Shown piece by piece: positions 36,443 to 44,322 of a DNA stretch of 52,049 bases. The translations under genes and the position numbers were made by a program. This stretch comes from Muribaculaceae bacterium. Its GTDB lineage: Bacteria > Bacteroidota > Bacteroidia > Bacteroidales > Muribaculaceae. Below the pieces are notes generated by a model. It worked only from the letters and a program-made list of their open reading frames with translations. It was not told where the DNA came from and ran no database searches. Positions within the stretch are counted from its first letter, which is position 1. Every line of letters begins with the position of its first letter. Location: positions 1 to 52,049 of the forward strand of contig JAIDXM010000054.1 in assembly GCA_029058745.1 (NCBI GenBank). Reading direction: 5' to 3'.

Positions 36443-36475
36443 CTTTATTATGTCTGCCACAACAATCGGAAAATC

Positions 36476-37417
36476 TCATGGATTTCCGGCCGACTCCATC
36501 TCTTTCCTGCTCCGACTTATGGTCACAAGGAATACTCCTATGAATATCAATAGTATCGCAAAGGCTTTTGTCACTCCAAACGTGTCCATACCCCATAATA
36601 TGGCTACTATGCACGCCACAAGAGGCTGGATGTAGTTGTACATACCTGCCACTGTGGGACGAAGCCGCCTCTGCCCGATCACTACCAGTATATAACATAC
36701 GAATGTCGCGCCTACCACAACCAACGACAATGCCCCCCATTCCAGAGGGGTGACAGCTTCCCATCTCGTGTCTGAAAGAGCCGGTGTGGAAAAAGGCACT
36801 ATGCATATGAACGCAAACGTGAACATCCACTTCATAACGGTGAAAAGTGAATAACGGGATACAAAGTCCTTGAAAAGCACTATATACAGGGCATAGCTCA
36901 ATTGGGCAGTCATCACTATCAAATCACCCCATATCGATGATGTGACTGCCCCATACTGTGCCGCCTGCTTCCCGCCGAGCACAAGAAGCACCGCGCCCGT
37001 CGCGCCGGCCGCGATTCCCATGATTTTCTTTCCTGTTATAGGTTCCTTCAGGAAGAATGCCGCGAGAACCATAGCCCATAACGGCATACTCGTCGTGATT
37101 ATGGACGCGTTTGTAGGGGAGGTCATTCCAAGTCCCATTATGAAGCATCCCTGATTGAACACTATCGCGAGCAATGACGCCCCGAATAGCTTCGCCATAT
37201 CTTTCGGGGACATATGTTCAGGTTTCATGAATAGGGATACAAGCCAAAACAGAACCATGGCTCCTGCAATTCGCAAATTTGTCACTACCAAAGGTGTGAT
37301 CGTGCCACTTATCATCACAAACTTGGCAACCGGCGACATCACGCCCCAGATTGCATTGGCCCCGAACATCGAGGCATGCCCTTTTATATCAATCTTCATC
37401 TCTATGTTGTTATACAT
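36476..37417 (-). CDS. EamA-family (drug/metabolite) transporter
   Basis: A 313-residue protein with ten hydrophobic segments in two repeats, the DMT superfamily pattern. The first repeat begins NAIWGVMSPVAKFVM and ends with VLGGKQ, the second begins WGDLIVMTAQLSYALYIVLF and contains PTVAGMYNYIQPLVACIVA, both typical of EamA. It probably exports a metabolite or amino acid; the substrate cannot be told. The start may be 37399 (MKIDIKG), six codons later than the first ATG. Confidence 0.88.
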   Translation of the reverse strand: MYNNIEMKIDIKGHASMFGANAIWGVMSPVAKFVMISGTITPLVVTNLRIAGAMVLFWLVSLFMKPEHMSPKDMAKLFGASLLAIVFNQGCFIMGLGMTSPTNASIITTSMPLWAMVLAAFFLKEPITGKKIMGIAAGATGAVLLVLGGKQAAQYGAVTSSIWGDLIVMTAQLSYALYIVLFKDFVSRYSLFTVMKWMFTFAFICIVPFSTPALSDTRWEAVTPLEWGALSLVVVGATFVCYILVVIGQRRLRPTVAGMYNYIQPLVACIVAILWGMDTFGVTKAFAILLIFIGVFLVTISRSRKEMESAGNP

Positions 37418-37524
37418 AAGTCATAGCCTTGACTCACGTAAGAAAACGGAATCGTCAAGCCCTCCTTATAAACCACACCTCCCTATGCGATAAGGAGTGC
37501 AAAATTACAAATTTTCACATTAAC

Positions 37525-37685
37525 AACAATAGCCGATGTGCATCGCCGTGACCGACAGACTCGAAGAATTTATCGAAAGCTTTCGACGAGCTTGCCAAAG
37601 CCTCCTGCTACAGTATAAGCAAAATGACATCAGCAAATCAACGAATCACTCTGTAAACCGCTGATTTACCGAATATTTTCTGTAA
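37525..37685. repeat. ~160-bp direct repeat, left copy
   Basis: Nearly the same as 49904-50065 (about ten differences by eye). It contains the palindrome TCGAAAGCTTTCGA and the shared stretch GCCGATGTGCATCGC. It ends 13 bases before the ORF6N pseudogene and probably carries its promoter. A 42-codon frame beginning MCIAVTDRLEEFIESFRR lies inside this copy but is stopped early in the right copy, so I do not call it a gene. The rest of the 37418-37698 gap shows nothing else. Confidence 0.85.
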
Positions 37686-37698
37686 CTCTGCAGTCAGA

Positions 37699-38646
37699 AT
37701 GGCAACCTCAATGAAAGAAAACGAAAATAAAAATACACTCGAACCTATTAATAGTGGCGATAATTCTCCATTGCTGCCGATAGAGAGTCTGATTCATGTA
37801 ATTCGCGGACAGCAAGTAATGCTGGACAGCGATTTAGCCAGATTGTATGGTGTTGAATCAAGCTGTTAAGCGTAATATTGAGAGGTTCCCTAAAGATTCT
37901 ATGTTCCAACTTACTAATGATGAATCTCAGAACTTGATATCACAATTTGTGACTTCAAGTTTAAGATCACAAAATGTGATGTCAAGTTGGGGCGGTAATA
38001 GAAAGTTGCCTTATGCTTTCACTGAAAATGGTGTCGCCATGTTAAGCAGCGTGCTCCGGTCTAAAACGGCTATCGAGGTAAATATCCGGATTATGAGAGC
38101 ATTTACTTCAATGCGTAGTTTTCTGATGAGTAATGCTCATATGTTCAAAAGGCTTGAAACCATAGAACATAATTACTTATTGGTCAATCGCCATCTTTCG
38201 GAACATGATAAAAAATTTGAAGAGGTACTGGCACGCCTTGATGACAAGGACTCTGAGCCTATTGAAGGATTCTTCTTTGAGGGGCAGATTTTTGACGCTC
38301 ACACGCTTATCTCCGACTTAATTAGAAAAGCCACAACGAGAATAATTCTAATAGATAATTATGTGGATGACGAATACTGAAAATCCTGACAAAGCGTAAG
38401 GAAGGCGTATCGGCAACAATCTATACAGACCCGCGCCATTCTCAAATCAGCAATGATCTACGCAGACATAACGCCCAATATCCGCGTATAGAAGTCTGGA
38501 ACTGCACAAATGTGCATGACCGTTTTCTCATTGTAGATAATACTGTGTATTTCATAGGAGGCTCAATAAAAGACCTTGGGAAGAAAATTGTAGCTTTCAG
38601 TCAGATGCAACAAAATCCAAATGAAATTCTTTCAAGACTAAGATAA
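37699..38646 (+). pseudogene. ORF6N-domain protein, two frameshifts
   Basis: The first segment (37699 to about 37860) reads IRGQQVMLDSDLARLYGVE, the ORF6N DNA-binding start. It then shifts frame at VE/LNQAV, where several bases appear lost between two TTGAA copies; the frame from 37847 continues NQAVKRNIERFPKDSMFQLT. A second break at about 38380, consistent with a one-base deletion, separates IDNYVDDEY from ILTKRKEGVSATIYTD, with HDRFLIVDNTVYFIGGSIKD ending at 38646. The intact protein would join ORF6N to a phospholipase-D-like tail (H-D-R-F-L-I). ORF6N is a phage antirepressor-type domain. The gene is inactive as read unless the frameshifts are assembly errors. Confidence 0.8.
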
Positions 38647-38684
38647 TTTCAAGGTCGCTATATGCGACCTTAAACACATCATTA

Positions 38685-38712
38685 AGGCTCTGCTTAGGCA
38701 GGGCTTTTTTCG
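38685..38712 (+). terminator. Terminator after the ORF6N pseudogene
   Basis: GCTCTGC and GCAGGGC pair around TTAG and are followed by six T (38705-38710). A further hairpin (AAGGTCGC…GCGACCTT) lies at 38651-38671. Confidence 0.7.
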
Positions 38713-38744
38713 TGTCTGACACGATGAAATTACCCATAAGCCTT

Positions 38745-38915
38745 TATGAGTGGTAGTATGCTACCACCTGTTTACCACTCAAAAATCTTACTACCACTCA
38801 TCTTTTGGCGATATGTAATCCACGCAAACCATTGATAAACAGAGCAGATAATTCCATTAAATAATTTCTTATTCTGACCGAAATTTTCTGAATTTCACCA
38901 CTCGGATACCACTCA
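38745..38915. repeat. Cluster of TACCACTC-type short repeats
   Basis: GAGTGGTAG and CTACCACC form a palindrome (GTGGTAG-TATG-CTACCAC) at about 38750-38767. Further TACCACTC copies occur at about 38773, 38793 and 38907, and ACCACTC at about 38898. The spacing and the neighbouring DUF3853-like fragment suggest arm-type or operator sites of an integrated element. Confidence 0.5.
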
Positions 38916-38925
38916 AATAGGGTAT

Positions 38926-38933
38926 TAACTTTG
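38926..38933 (+). promoter_or_regulatory. Promoter -7 box before the DUF3853-like fragment
   Basis: TAACTTTG followed by CATTG matches TAnnTTTG, 80 bases before the ATG at 39013. Confidence 0.45.
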
Positions 38934-39012
38934 CATTGTCGAGGAACACTTCCCGATGCTTTTTTCAGAGTAATCCGACTAAAGGGAATGTCAAACTTAA
39001 ACTGATTTGCGT

Positions 39013-39186
39013 ATGGAGTTATCCAGCATTTTAGGTCTGCCTCTGGGCCTTATGACAGGGGCACAGTTTCTAACTCTTATGTCCGAGGCTCTCAAAGACC
39101 GCCGTCAGACAGAGGCACAGGCGGCAACAGTCAACGACTTTTCCGACGGGCAAAGGTACAGTCATATACCGTCAGAAAGCCCTTGA
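39013..39186 (+). pseudogene. DUF3853-like N-terminal fragment of an integrated element
   Basis: The 57-residue frame reads MELSSILGLPLGLMTGAQFL, close to the start of DUF3853 proteins (P-x-x-x-MTG-x-QFL), which are encoded beside integrases of Bacteroides conjugative elements. The helix-turn-helix part that should follow is missing; the frame ends in RYSHIPSESP. A second frame overlapping it (about 39168-39240) carries ALDLVQQDNEKRKGG, from another gene. Together these indicate a deletion junction. Confidence 0.55.
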
Positions 39187-39228
39187 CCTTGTACAGCAGG
39201 ACAACGAAAAAAGAAAAGGAGGTCGCAG

Positions 39229-39366
39229 ATGCAGGATGTGAAGACTGAAATCCTCCGACTCAGGGAGGAGAAGCAGTTGAGAATCACAGATGAAATTCAG
39301 ACTGCGCCAGAGGTGCTGTATGCCACCGGCAGCTACATGAGCTTTCGGTGGCATTTCCACATTTAA
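39229..39366 (+). CDS. Small frame with a strong Shine-Dalgarno site, probably an element remnant
   Basis: 45 residues, beginning MQDVKTEILRLREEKQLRIT. AGGAGG lies six bases upstream of the ATG, which is rare in this window and suggests origin in a mobile element. The first part is charged and helical; the tail (YMSFRWHFHI) looks unnatural, so it is probably a truncated gene. No family recognised. The region 39367-39846 has no intact gene; it contains short open stretches such as GKSACRLRSKNWEVRYIRK that resemble, from memory, non-coding DNA of conjugative transposons. Confidence 0.35.
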   Translation: MQDVKTEILRLREEKQLRITDEIQTAPEVLYATGSYMSFRWHFHI

Positions 39367-39846
39367 TCATCTCACAGCCTTATGTTTCTGAGCATATTCG
39401 ATTGCCATCTCAGAAATTTTCGCTAATTTTGCCGTATAGAACCCCGCGATGCGTGGTGCCTCAGAGGAGGATTAACACCGGGAAATCGGCTTGCCGCTTG
39501 CGCAGCAAGAATTGGGAGGTTCGTTACATACGAAAGGCGTTTACCTGACGCTTTATTTCTTGGCTCTAAGAAACTACCACTTTCAAAATCATAGTCAAGG
39601 ATGAAGCAATAGTGGATGCCCCTTGGGTACGTTTATGTACTTCCACCTCATTTCAATCTGAAATGGGGTGGAATAATTGCATATACATACTTCGCGGGGT
39701 GATTCTACCATTGCTCGTTCTACTATGATGGGCTGTGGTAGGCCTCTTAGAGCGGGATGAGCAGGGTGTGGCTCCCCGTTTTTCGTTATTATTAACCAAC
39801 TATTTTGCCATTTGGAGTCAGTGGCTGCGAGAGCGATTGACCCATA

Positions 39847-42800
39847 GTGCAACCTCGACTCATTGACAATGTCAATCAGACACTGCGCGATGATTTGATA
39901 ACTACTATCAAATCGGGTTGCCGTATGTCTATTGCCGCCGCGAGTTTTTCAATCTACGCCTTTCAGGAGCTTCAGGAGCAACTGAAAGATGTCGATGAGT
40001 TGCGTTTTATATTCACATCTCCCTCTTTTATTACTGAAAAAGCCGACAAGCAGCGACGGGAATTCTATATCCCGAGGCTAAACCGTGAACGCGACTTGTT
40101 CGGTTCGGAATTTGAGATAAAACTCCGCAACGAACTCTCGCTCAAAGCAGTCGCTAAAGAATGCGCCGACTGGATACGCCGAAAAGCCTGCTTCAAATCC
40201 AACCGCACCAACGAGAACATGATGGGCTTCATCAATGTTGATGAAACCAATTATATGCCGATAACGGGCTTCACGACAGTTGACCTTGGCTGTGAAAGAG
40301 GCAATAATGCCTATCAGTTCGTACAGCGTACCGATGCGCCTTTGTCGCAATTCTATCTGAATCTTTTCGACCAGGTCTGGAACGACAATGAAAAGCTGCA
40401 GGTTGTGACGGAAGAAGTTCTTGACAACATCACGAACGCCTACAAGGAAAACTCCCCGGAGTTTATCTACTTTGTTACTCTATACAACATCTTCAACGAG
40501 TTCCTTGAAGATATTTCGGAAGATGTACTGCCCAATGAAGCCACCGGCTTCAAGTCGAGTGTCATTTGGAATAAACTCTACAATTTCCAACGCGATGCGG
40601 CTTTGGCCATCATCAACAAGTTGGAAAAATATAACGGCTGTATCCTTGCCGACTCCGTGGGTCTCGGCAAGACTTTTACCGCTCTTTCGGTCATCAAGTA
40701 TTACGAGAACCGAAACAAGTCTGTTCTCGTTCTTTGCCCGAAGAAGTTGCACGACAACTGGGTTACTTACCGCAGCAACTATGTAAACAATCCGCTCGTT
40801 GCCGACCGTCTGCGATATGATATTCTCTATCATACCGACCTCTCGCGTCAGTCAGGACAAAGCAATGGTCTCGACCTCGAACACATCAACTGGGGAAACT
40901 ATGACCTTGTCGTTATCGACGAAAGCCACAACTTCCGCAACGGCGGCAAAGTCACCACCGATGAGAATGACGAGAATCCGCGTGAGAACCGCTACCTCCA
41001 GTTGATGAACAAGGTTATACGCTCAGGCGTGAAGACAAAGGTGCTTATGTTGTCAGCCACCCCTGTCAACAACCGCTTCAATGACCTGCGCAATCAACTT
41101 GCACTCGCTTACGAAGGGGATTTCTCTCAGTTGGACTCCAAACTGAAAACAACAAGCTCTCTTGACGATATTTTCCGTCAGGCTCAGGCAGCCTTTAACA
41201 AGTGGTCAAAGTTGCCGTCGGAAGATAGAACCACCAAGACTCTGCTTGAAATGCTGAGTTTCGACTTCTTCGAGGTGCTTGATAGTGTAACGATTGCCCG
41301 AAGCCGTCGCCATATCGAACAGTATTACGACACAACCGACATCGGCAAGTTCCCCGAAAGGCTCAAGCCAATATCATTGTGGCCAAACCTCACTGACCTG
41401 CCCAAGACAGTTGATTTCAATGACATCTTTGTGAGTGTCAGCGAACTCAACCTTGCCATCTATACCCCCTCCGACTTTATTCTGCCGAGCAAGCTGGATA
41501 AATACACCGAACCGCGTGAAGATGGTCGTTTCGGCAATCTATCTCGAGCCGGACGTGAGCGCGGTATTCGCCAGTTAATGAGCATCAACCTGCTCAAACG
41601 CCTTGAAAGTTCAGTCAATTCTTTTCGACTGACACTTGAGCGAATCCGCAAATACATTGCGACTACAATAGAAGCTATTGACGCTCTCGCCGCTCGTCAT
41701 GAGGCTACAATGGTTTCCGATTATGATTTTTCCTACGGACTCGACTTCGACGAGCGCGAGGATTCAGTCTTTATCGGCAATAAGAAAACCAAGATTGACT
41801 TGGAGGATATGGACTATATCCAGTGGCGAGGCTATCTTGCCAAAGATCTTGACAATCTTAATACGCTGCTTTACATGCTCAGCGATATCACACCCGAGCA
41901 TGACAGCAAATTGCAGAAACTTATAGACATTATCCGAAATAAGTTCGATAACCCTATCAATGGTGAGAACCGCAAGGTGATAGTATTCACAGCTTTTTCA
42001 GATACCGCTCAGTATCTTTACGAATATATAGCTCCGCTCATAAAGGAGCATACAGGCTTGAACACAGCTCTTGTTTCGGGCGATGTAGAGGCACGTTCAA
42101 CTTTGAAACTGCGTGAAAAACTTGACTTCAACAAAGTGCTGACGTTGTTTTCTCCGCAATCCAAAGACCGGTCAACGCTATATCCCAATCTCAATGAGGA
42201 GATTGACGTTCTTATCGCAACTGACTGTATTTCCGAAGGTCAGAACTTGCAGGACTGTGACTATCTGATAAACTACGATATACACTGGAACCCTGTGCGT
42301 ATCATTCAGCGTTTCGGACGTATTGACCGTATCGGCTCGCAAAATGACAAGATTCAGCTTGTTAATTTCTGGCCCGATATGGACCTGGACGATTACATCG
42401 ACCTGAAAGGGCGAGTGGAAGCGCGAATGAAAGTATCTGTCCTCACAGCAACAGGCGACGACAACCCTCTCTCAGCCGAAGAGCAAGGCGATCTCAAATA
42501 TCGTCGTGACCAGTTGGAACGACTAAAGGAGGAAGTCGTCGATATTGAGGAAATGAATTCAGGAGTCTCAATCATGGATTTGGGACTTAATGAGTTCAGA
42601 CTTGACCTGCTTGAATATATGCGCTCCGGCATCGACATCGAACATACCCCGATGGGGCTTCACGCTATCACACCCACAAGCAAAGGGTCTCCAAAAGGTG
42701 TCATATTCGTGTTGAAGAACCGCAACAACGACATCAATATTGACCGTAAGAACCGTCTGCACCCATTCTATATGGTCTATATATCACAAGACTCCGAGGT

Positions 42801-43092
42801 TATAGTCAATCACCTTGATCCGAAGGGAATGCTCGACCGGATGCGTCAGTTATGCCGTGGCAAGTCTGAGCCGATAGCTGACCTGTGCCGTAAGTTCAAC
42901 GCAGAGACTCGTGACGGTCAGCGTATGGGTACATACTCCCGACTGCTTGGCGATGCCATCTCCTCACTTATCAAAGTCAAGGAAACGACTGACCTTTTCT
43001 CGTTCCTCGACGGTGACAGCGGCTCGCTTTTCGGAAACGATGTTCGCGGCCTCGATGATTTTGAACTAATCTGTTTCCTTATAATCCGCTGA
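39847..43092 (+). CDS. SNF2-type helicase with N-terminal PLD-like domain
   Basis: A 1,081-residue superfamily 2 protein. A stop at 39838 leaves GTG 39847 as the only reasonable start. The N-terminal 170 residues resemble the phospholipase-D-like domain of such helicases (SIAAASFSIYAFQELQ). Motif I is ADSVGLGKT (Lys about 275), motif II DESHNFRNG (Asp about 358), motif III LSATPVNNR, motif V ATDCISEGQNLQ, and motif VI IIQRFGRIDRIGS. It should translocate on double-stranded DNA using ATP. It leads the operon and ends one base before the DUF4391 gene. Similar helicase-DUF4391 pairs accompany type III restriction genes; the role in defence is inference. Confidence 0.88.
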   Translation: MQPRLIDNVNQTLRDDLITTIKSGCRMSIAAASFSIYAFQELQEQLKDVDELRFIFTSPSFITEKADKQRREFYIPRLNRERDLFGSEFEIKLRNELSLKAVAKECADWIRRKACFKSNRTNENMMGFINVDETNYMPITGFTTVDLGCERGNNAYQFVQRTDAPLSQFYLNLFDQVWNDNEKLQVVTEEVLDNITNAYKENSPEFIYFVTLYNIFNEFLEDISEDVLPNEATGFKSSVIWNKLYNFQRDAALAIINKLEKYNGCILADSVGLGKTFTALSVIKYYENRNKSVLVLCPKKLHDNWVTYRSNYVNNPLVADRLRYDILYHTDLSRQSGQSNGLDLEHINWGNYDLVVIDESHNFRNGGKVTTDENDENPRENRYLQLMNKVIRSGVKTKVLMLSATPVNNRFNDLRNQLALAYEGDFSQLDSKLKTTSSLDDIFRQAQAAFNKWSKLPSEDRTTKTLLEMLSFDFFEVLDSVTIARSRRHIEQYYDTTDIGKFPERLKPISLWPNLTDLPKTVDFNDIFVSVSELNLAIYTPSDFILPSKLDKYTEPREDGRFGNLSRAGRERGIRQLMSINLLKRLESSVNSFRLTLERIRKYIATTIEAIDALAARHEATMVSDYDFSYGLDFDEREDSVFIGNKKTKIDLEDMDYIQWRGYLAKDLDNLNTLLYMLSDITPEHDSKLQKLIDIIRNKFDNPINGENRKVIVFTAFSDTAQYLYEYIAPLIKEHTGLNTALVSGDVEARSTLKLREKLDFNKVLTLFSPQSKDRSTLYPNLNEEIDVLIATDCISEGQNLQDCDYLINYDIHWNPVRIIQRFGRIDRIGSQNDKIQLVNFWPDMDLDDYIDLKGRVEARMKVSVLTATGDDNPLSAEEQGDLKYRRDQLERLKEEVVDIEEMNSGVSIMDLGLNEFRLDLLEYMRSGIDIEHTPMGLHAITPTSKGSPKGVIFVLKNRNNDINIDRKNRLHPFYMVYISQDSEVIVNHLDPKGMLDRMRQLCRGKSEPIADLCRKFNAETRDGQRMGTYSRLLGDAISSLIKVKETTDLFSFLDGDSGSLFGNDVRGLDDFELICFLIIR

Positions 43093-43093
43093 T

Positions 43094-43741
43094 ATGTTAG
43101 GACTGCCGCAATCTACTGAAGTCAAGAGACCGCTTCCGAAAGCGCAGCTTTACAAGCGGTTCGACTGGTCTCCATCTCAACGAGAGCGTTTCGATGCGGA
43201 GGTGTCGCGTCTTGACTTCGTTAATTGGATTTCTCCTCGCACCGTTCCGGCTATTGCTGTCGGAAATGAGGTTAAGGAAATATTTGTGGTGGAAGTCTCG
43301 CTCAAATCCAGAGATTTTGATACTAAAGCAATAACACTCCTTGCCAAGAACATTCCTCAGCGCATTGTCTTTGTTCTCCGCTATGAAGATGAAATCAAGC
43401 TTGCAGTCTATCATACAAAATTATTCATGACAGACTGGCAACTCATCACTCCTCACTCATCACTCCTCACTCCTAATTCCTCATTCCTAACTATCCAAGG
43501 ACTTAACCTTGACACCTTATGGGAAAATATAGTCCGCCAAATTGGGAATATTAATTCCTCATTCCCCACTTCTAATTCCTCATTATCTGCCCTCTCTGAG
43601 CAAATAAAGGCTGATGAGGAACGCGCCAAACTTGACCGTCAGATTGCAACATTGGAGCGTCAGATGAACGCAACCAAGCAGCCACGTCGCAAGCGCGAAC
43701 TATTCGTTGAACTTCAAAAACTGAAAAGAGATGTGCGTTGA
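43094..43741 (+). CDS. DUF4391 protein with in-frame repeat insertions
   Basis: A 215-residue protein. MLGLPQSTEVKRPLPKAQLY and ISPRTVPAIAVGNEVKEIFV match the DUF4391 family, which usually follows a helicase in defence islands. The C-terminal 40 residues form a charged coiled coil (KADEERAKLDRQIATLERQM). Two unusual low-complexity segments interrupt it: TPHSSLLTPNSSFLT (43456-43495) and SSFPTSNSSLSA (43555-43592). They are encoded by TAATTCCTCA-type repeats, the same kind that frames the four-helix-bundle gene at 46309. The reading frame stays open, so the protein tolerates them. The function is unknown. Confidence 0.82.
   Translation: MLGLPQSTEVKRPLPKAQLYKRFDWSPSQRERFDAEVSRLDFVNWISPRTVPAIAVGNEVKEIFVVEVSLKSRDFDTKAITLLAKNIPQRIVFVLRYEDEIKLAVYHTKLFMTDWQLITPHSSLLTPNSSFLTIQGLNLDTLWENIVRQIGNINSSFPTSNSSLSALSEQIKADEERAKLDRQIATLERQMNATKQPRRKRELFVELQKLKRDVR
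43441..43584. repeat. TAATTCCTCA/CACTCCTC repeat tracts inside DUF4391
   Basis: Tract one, 43441-43490, has CACTCCTCACTC units and then CTAATTCCTCATTCCTAA. Tract two is at 43551-43584 with TTAATTCCTCATTCC and CTAATTCCTCATT. The units match the flanks of the gene at 46309 in sequence type. Confidence 0.8.
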
Positions 43742-44309
43742 TTTTTCTTTCCTTCAAAATGGTACTTTTTGGAGTGCTTTTTCAGGTATATTTACCGCTA
43801 TTATGGCTTTTTTGACATGGCGAAACTTGGTATTAATTCGTAAGGAAAAAGAAGCTAACATACAGGTTACAATAGTGGCTGGACGCAATAATGGAAGATG
43901 GCCGTGCTATTATTTTAAGTTCACCAATATTGGCGGAGAGTCAACGTTATTTACGTTTACTCTACCAAACGAATTTATAAACAATATACCACTTGATAAG
44001 GCAAAGGACTGTTTATTAGCCGTAAATGGGAAATCTTTATACTTAGAAGCTAAAACTTCTAAATATTATTTAATTTCTCACTGCGATACAACGCACATGA
44101 GTAAAGACAGTAAATTCGATAGTGACTATTTATATAAGCCAACTCGACATTTTCTTGATAATTTTTTAGACTACGAAATCAAAGTAAAATTATCTTATGG
44201 TAAAAACACAAAAACTGAAACCCTTGTGTTACGTTGGTTCGATAGTCAGGCAACTGTTTTTACTGAACCTCTTGAGCGTATTGCTAACTTATTAAGCTAT
44301 AAACACTAA
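43731..44309 (+). CDS. Membrane-anchored protein of unknown function in the type III operon
   Basis: 192 residues; the ATG at 43731 overlaps the DUF4391 stop by 11 bases. One hydrophobic segment (about residues 13-32, SAFSGIFTAIMAFLTW) is followed by a soluble domain of about 150 residues with beta-strand character (NIQVTIVAGRNNGRWPCYYF, IKVKLSYGKNTKTETLVLRW). I do not recognise the family. It is clearly more AT-rich than the DUF4391 and methylase genes on either side, so it seems to be a later insertion. It could be an accessory sensor or effector at the membrane. Confidence 0.65.
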   Translation: MCVDFSFLQNGTFWSAFSGIFTAIMAFLTWRNLVLIRKEKEANIQVTIVAGRNNGRWPCYYFKFTNIGGESTLFTFTLPNEFINNIPLDKAKDCLLAVNGKSLYLEAKTSKYYLISHCDTTHMSKDSKFDSDYLYKPTRHFLDNFLDYEIKVKLSYGKNTKTETLVLRWFDSQATVFTEPLERIANLLSYKH

Positions 44310-44322
44310 AACAACATATTCA

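Noticed and set aside
37525..37653. The 42-codon frame MCIAVTDRLEEF… as a gene
   Set aside because: The right-hand copy of the repeat has a stop after seven codons and a shifted end, so the peptide is not conserved between copies.
39847..43092. DISARM or a similar named system
   Set aside because: There is a PLD-type domain and SNF2 helicase, but no DrmA/DrmB partners or class I DrmM are present; mod and res point to type III restriction.
43441..43584. CRISPR array
   Set aside because: The units are short (7-12 bases), irregular and lack unique spacers of constant length; no cas gene is present.
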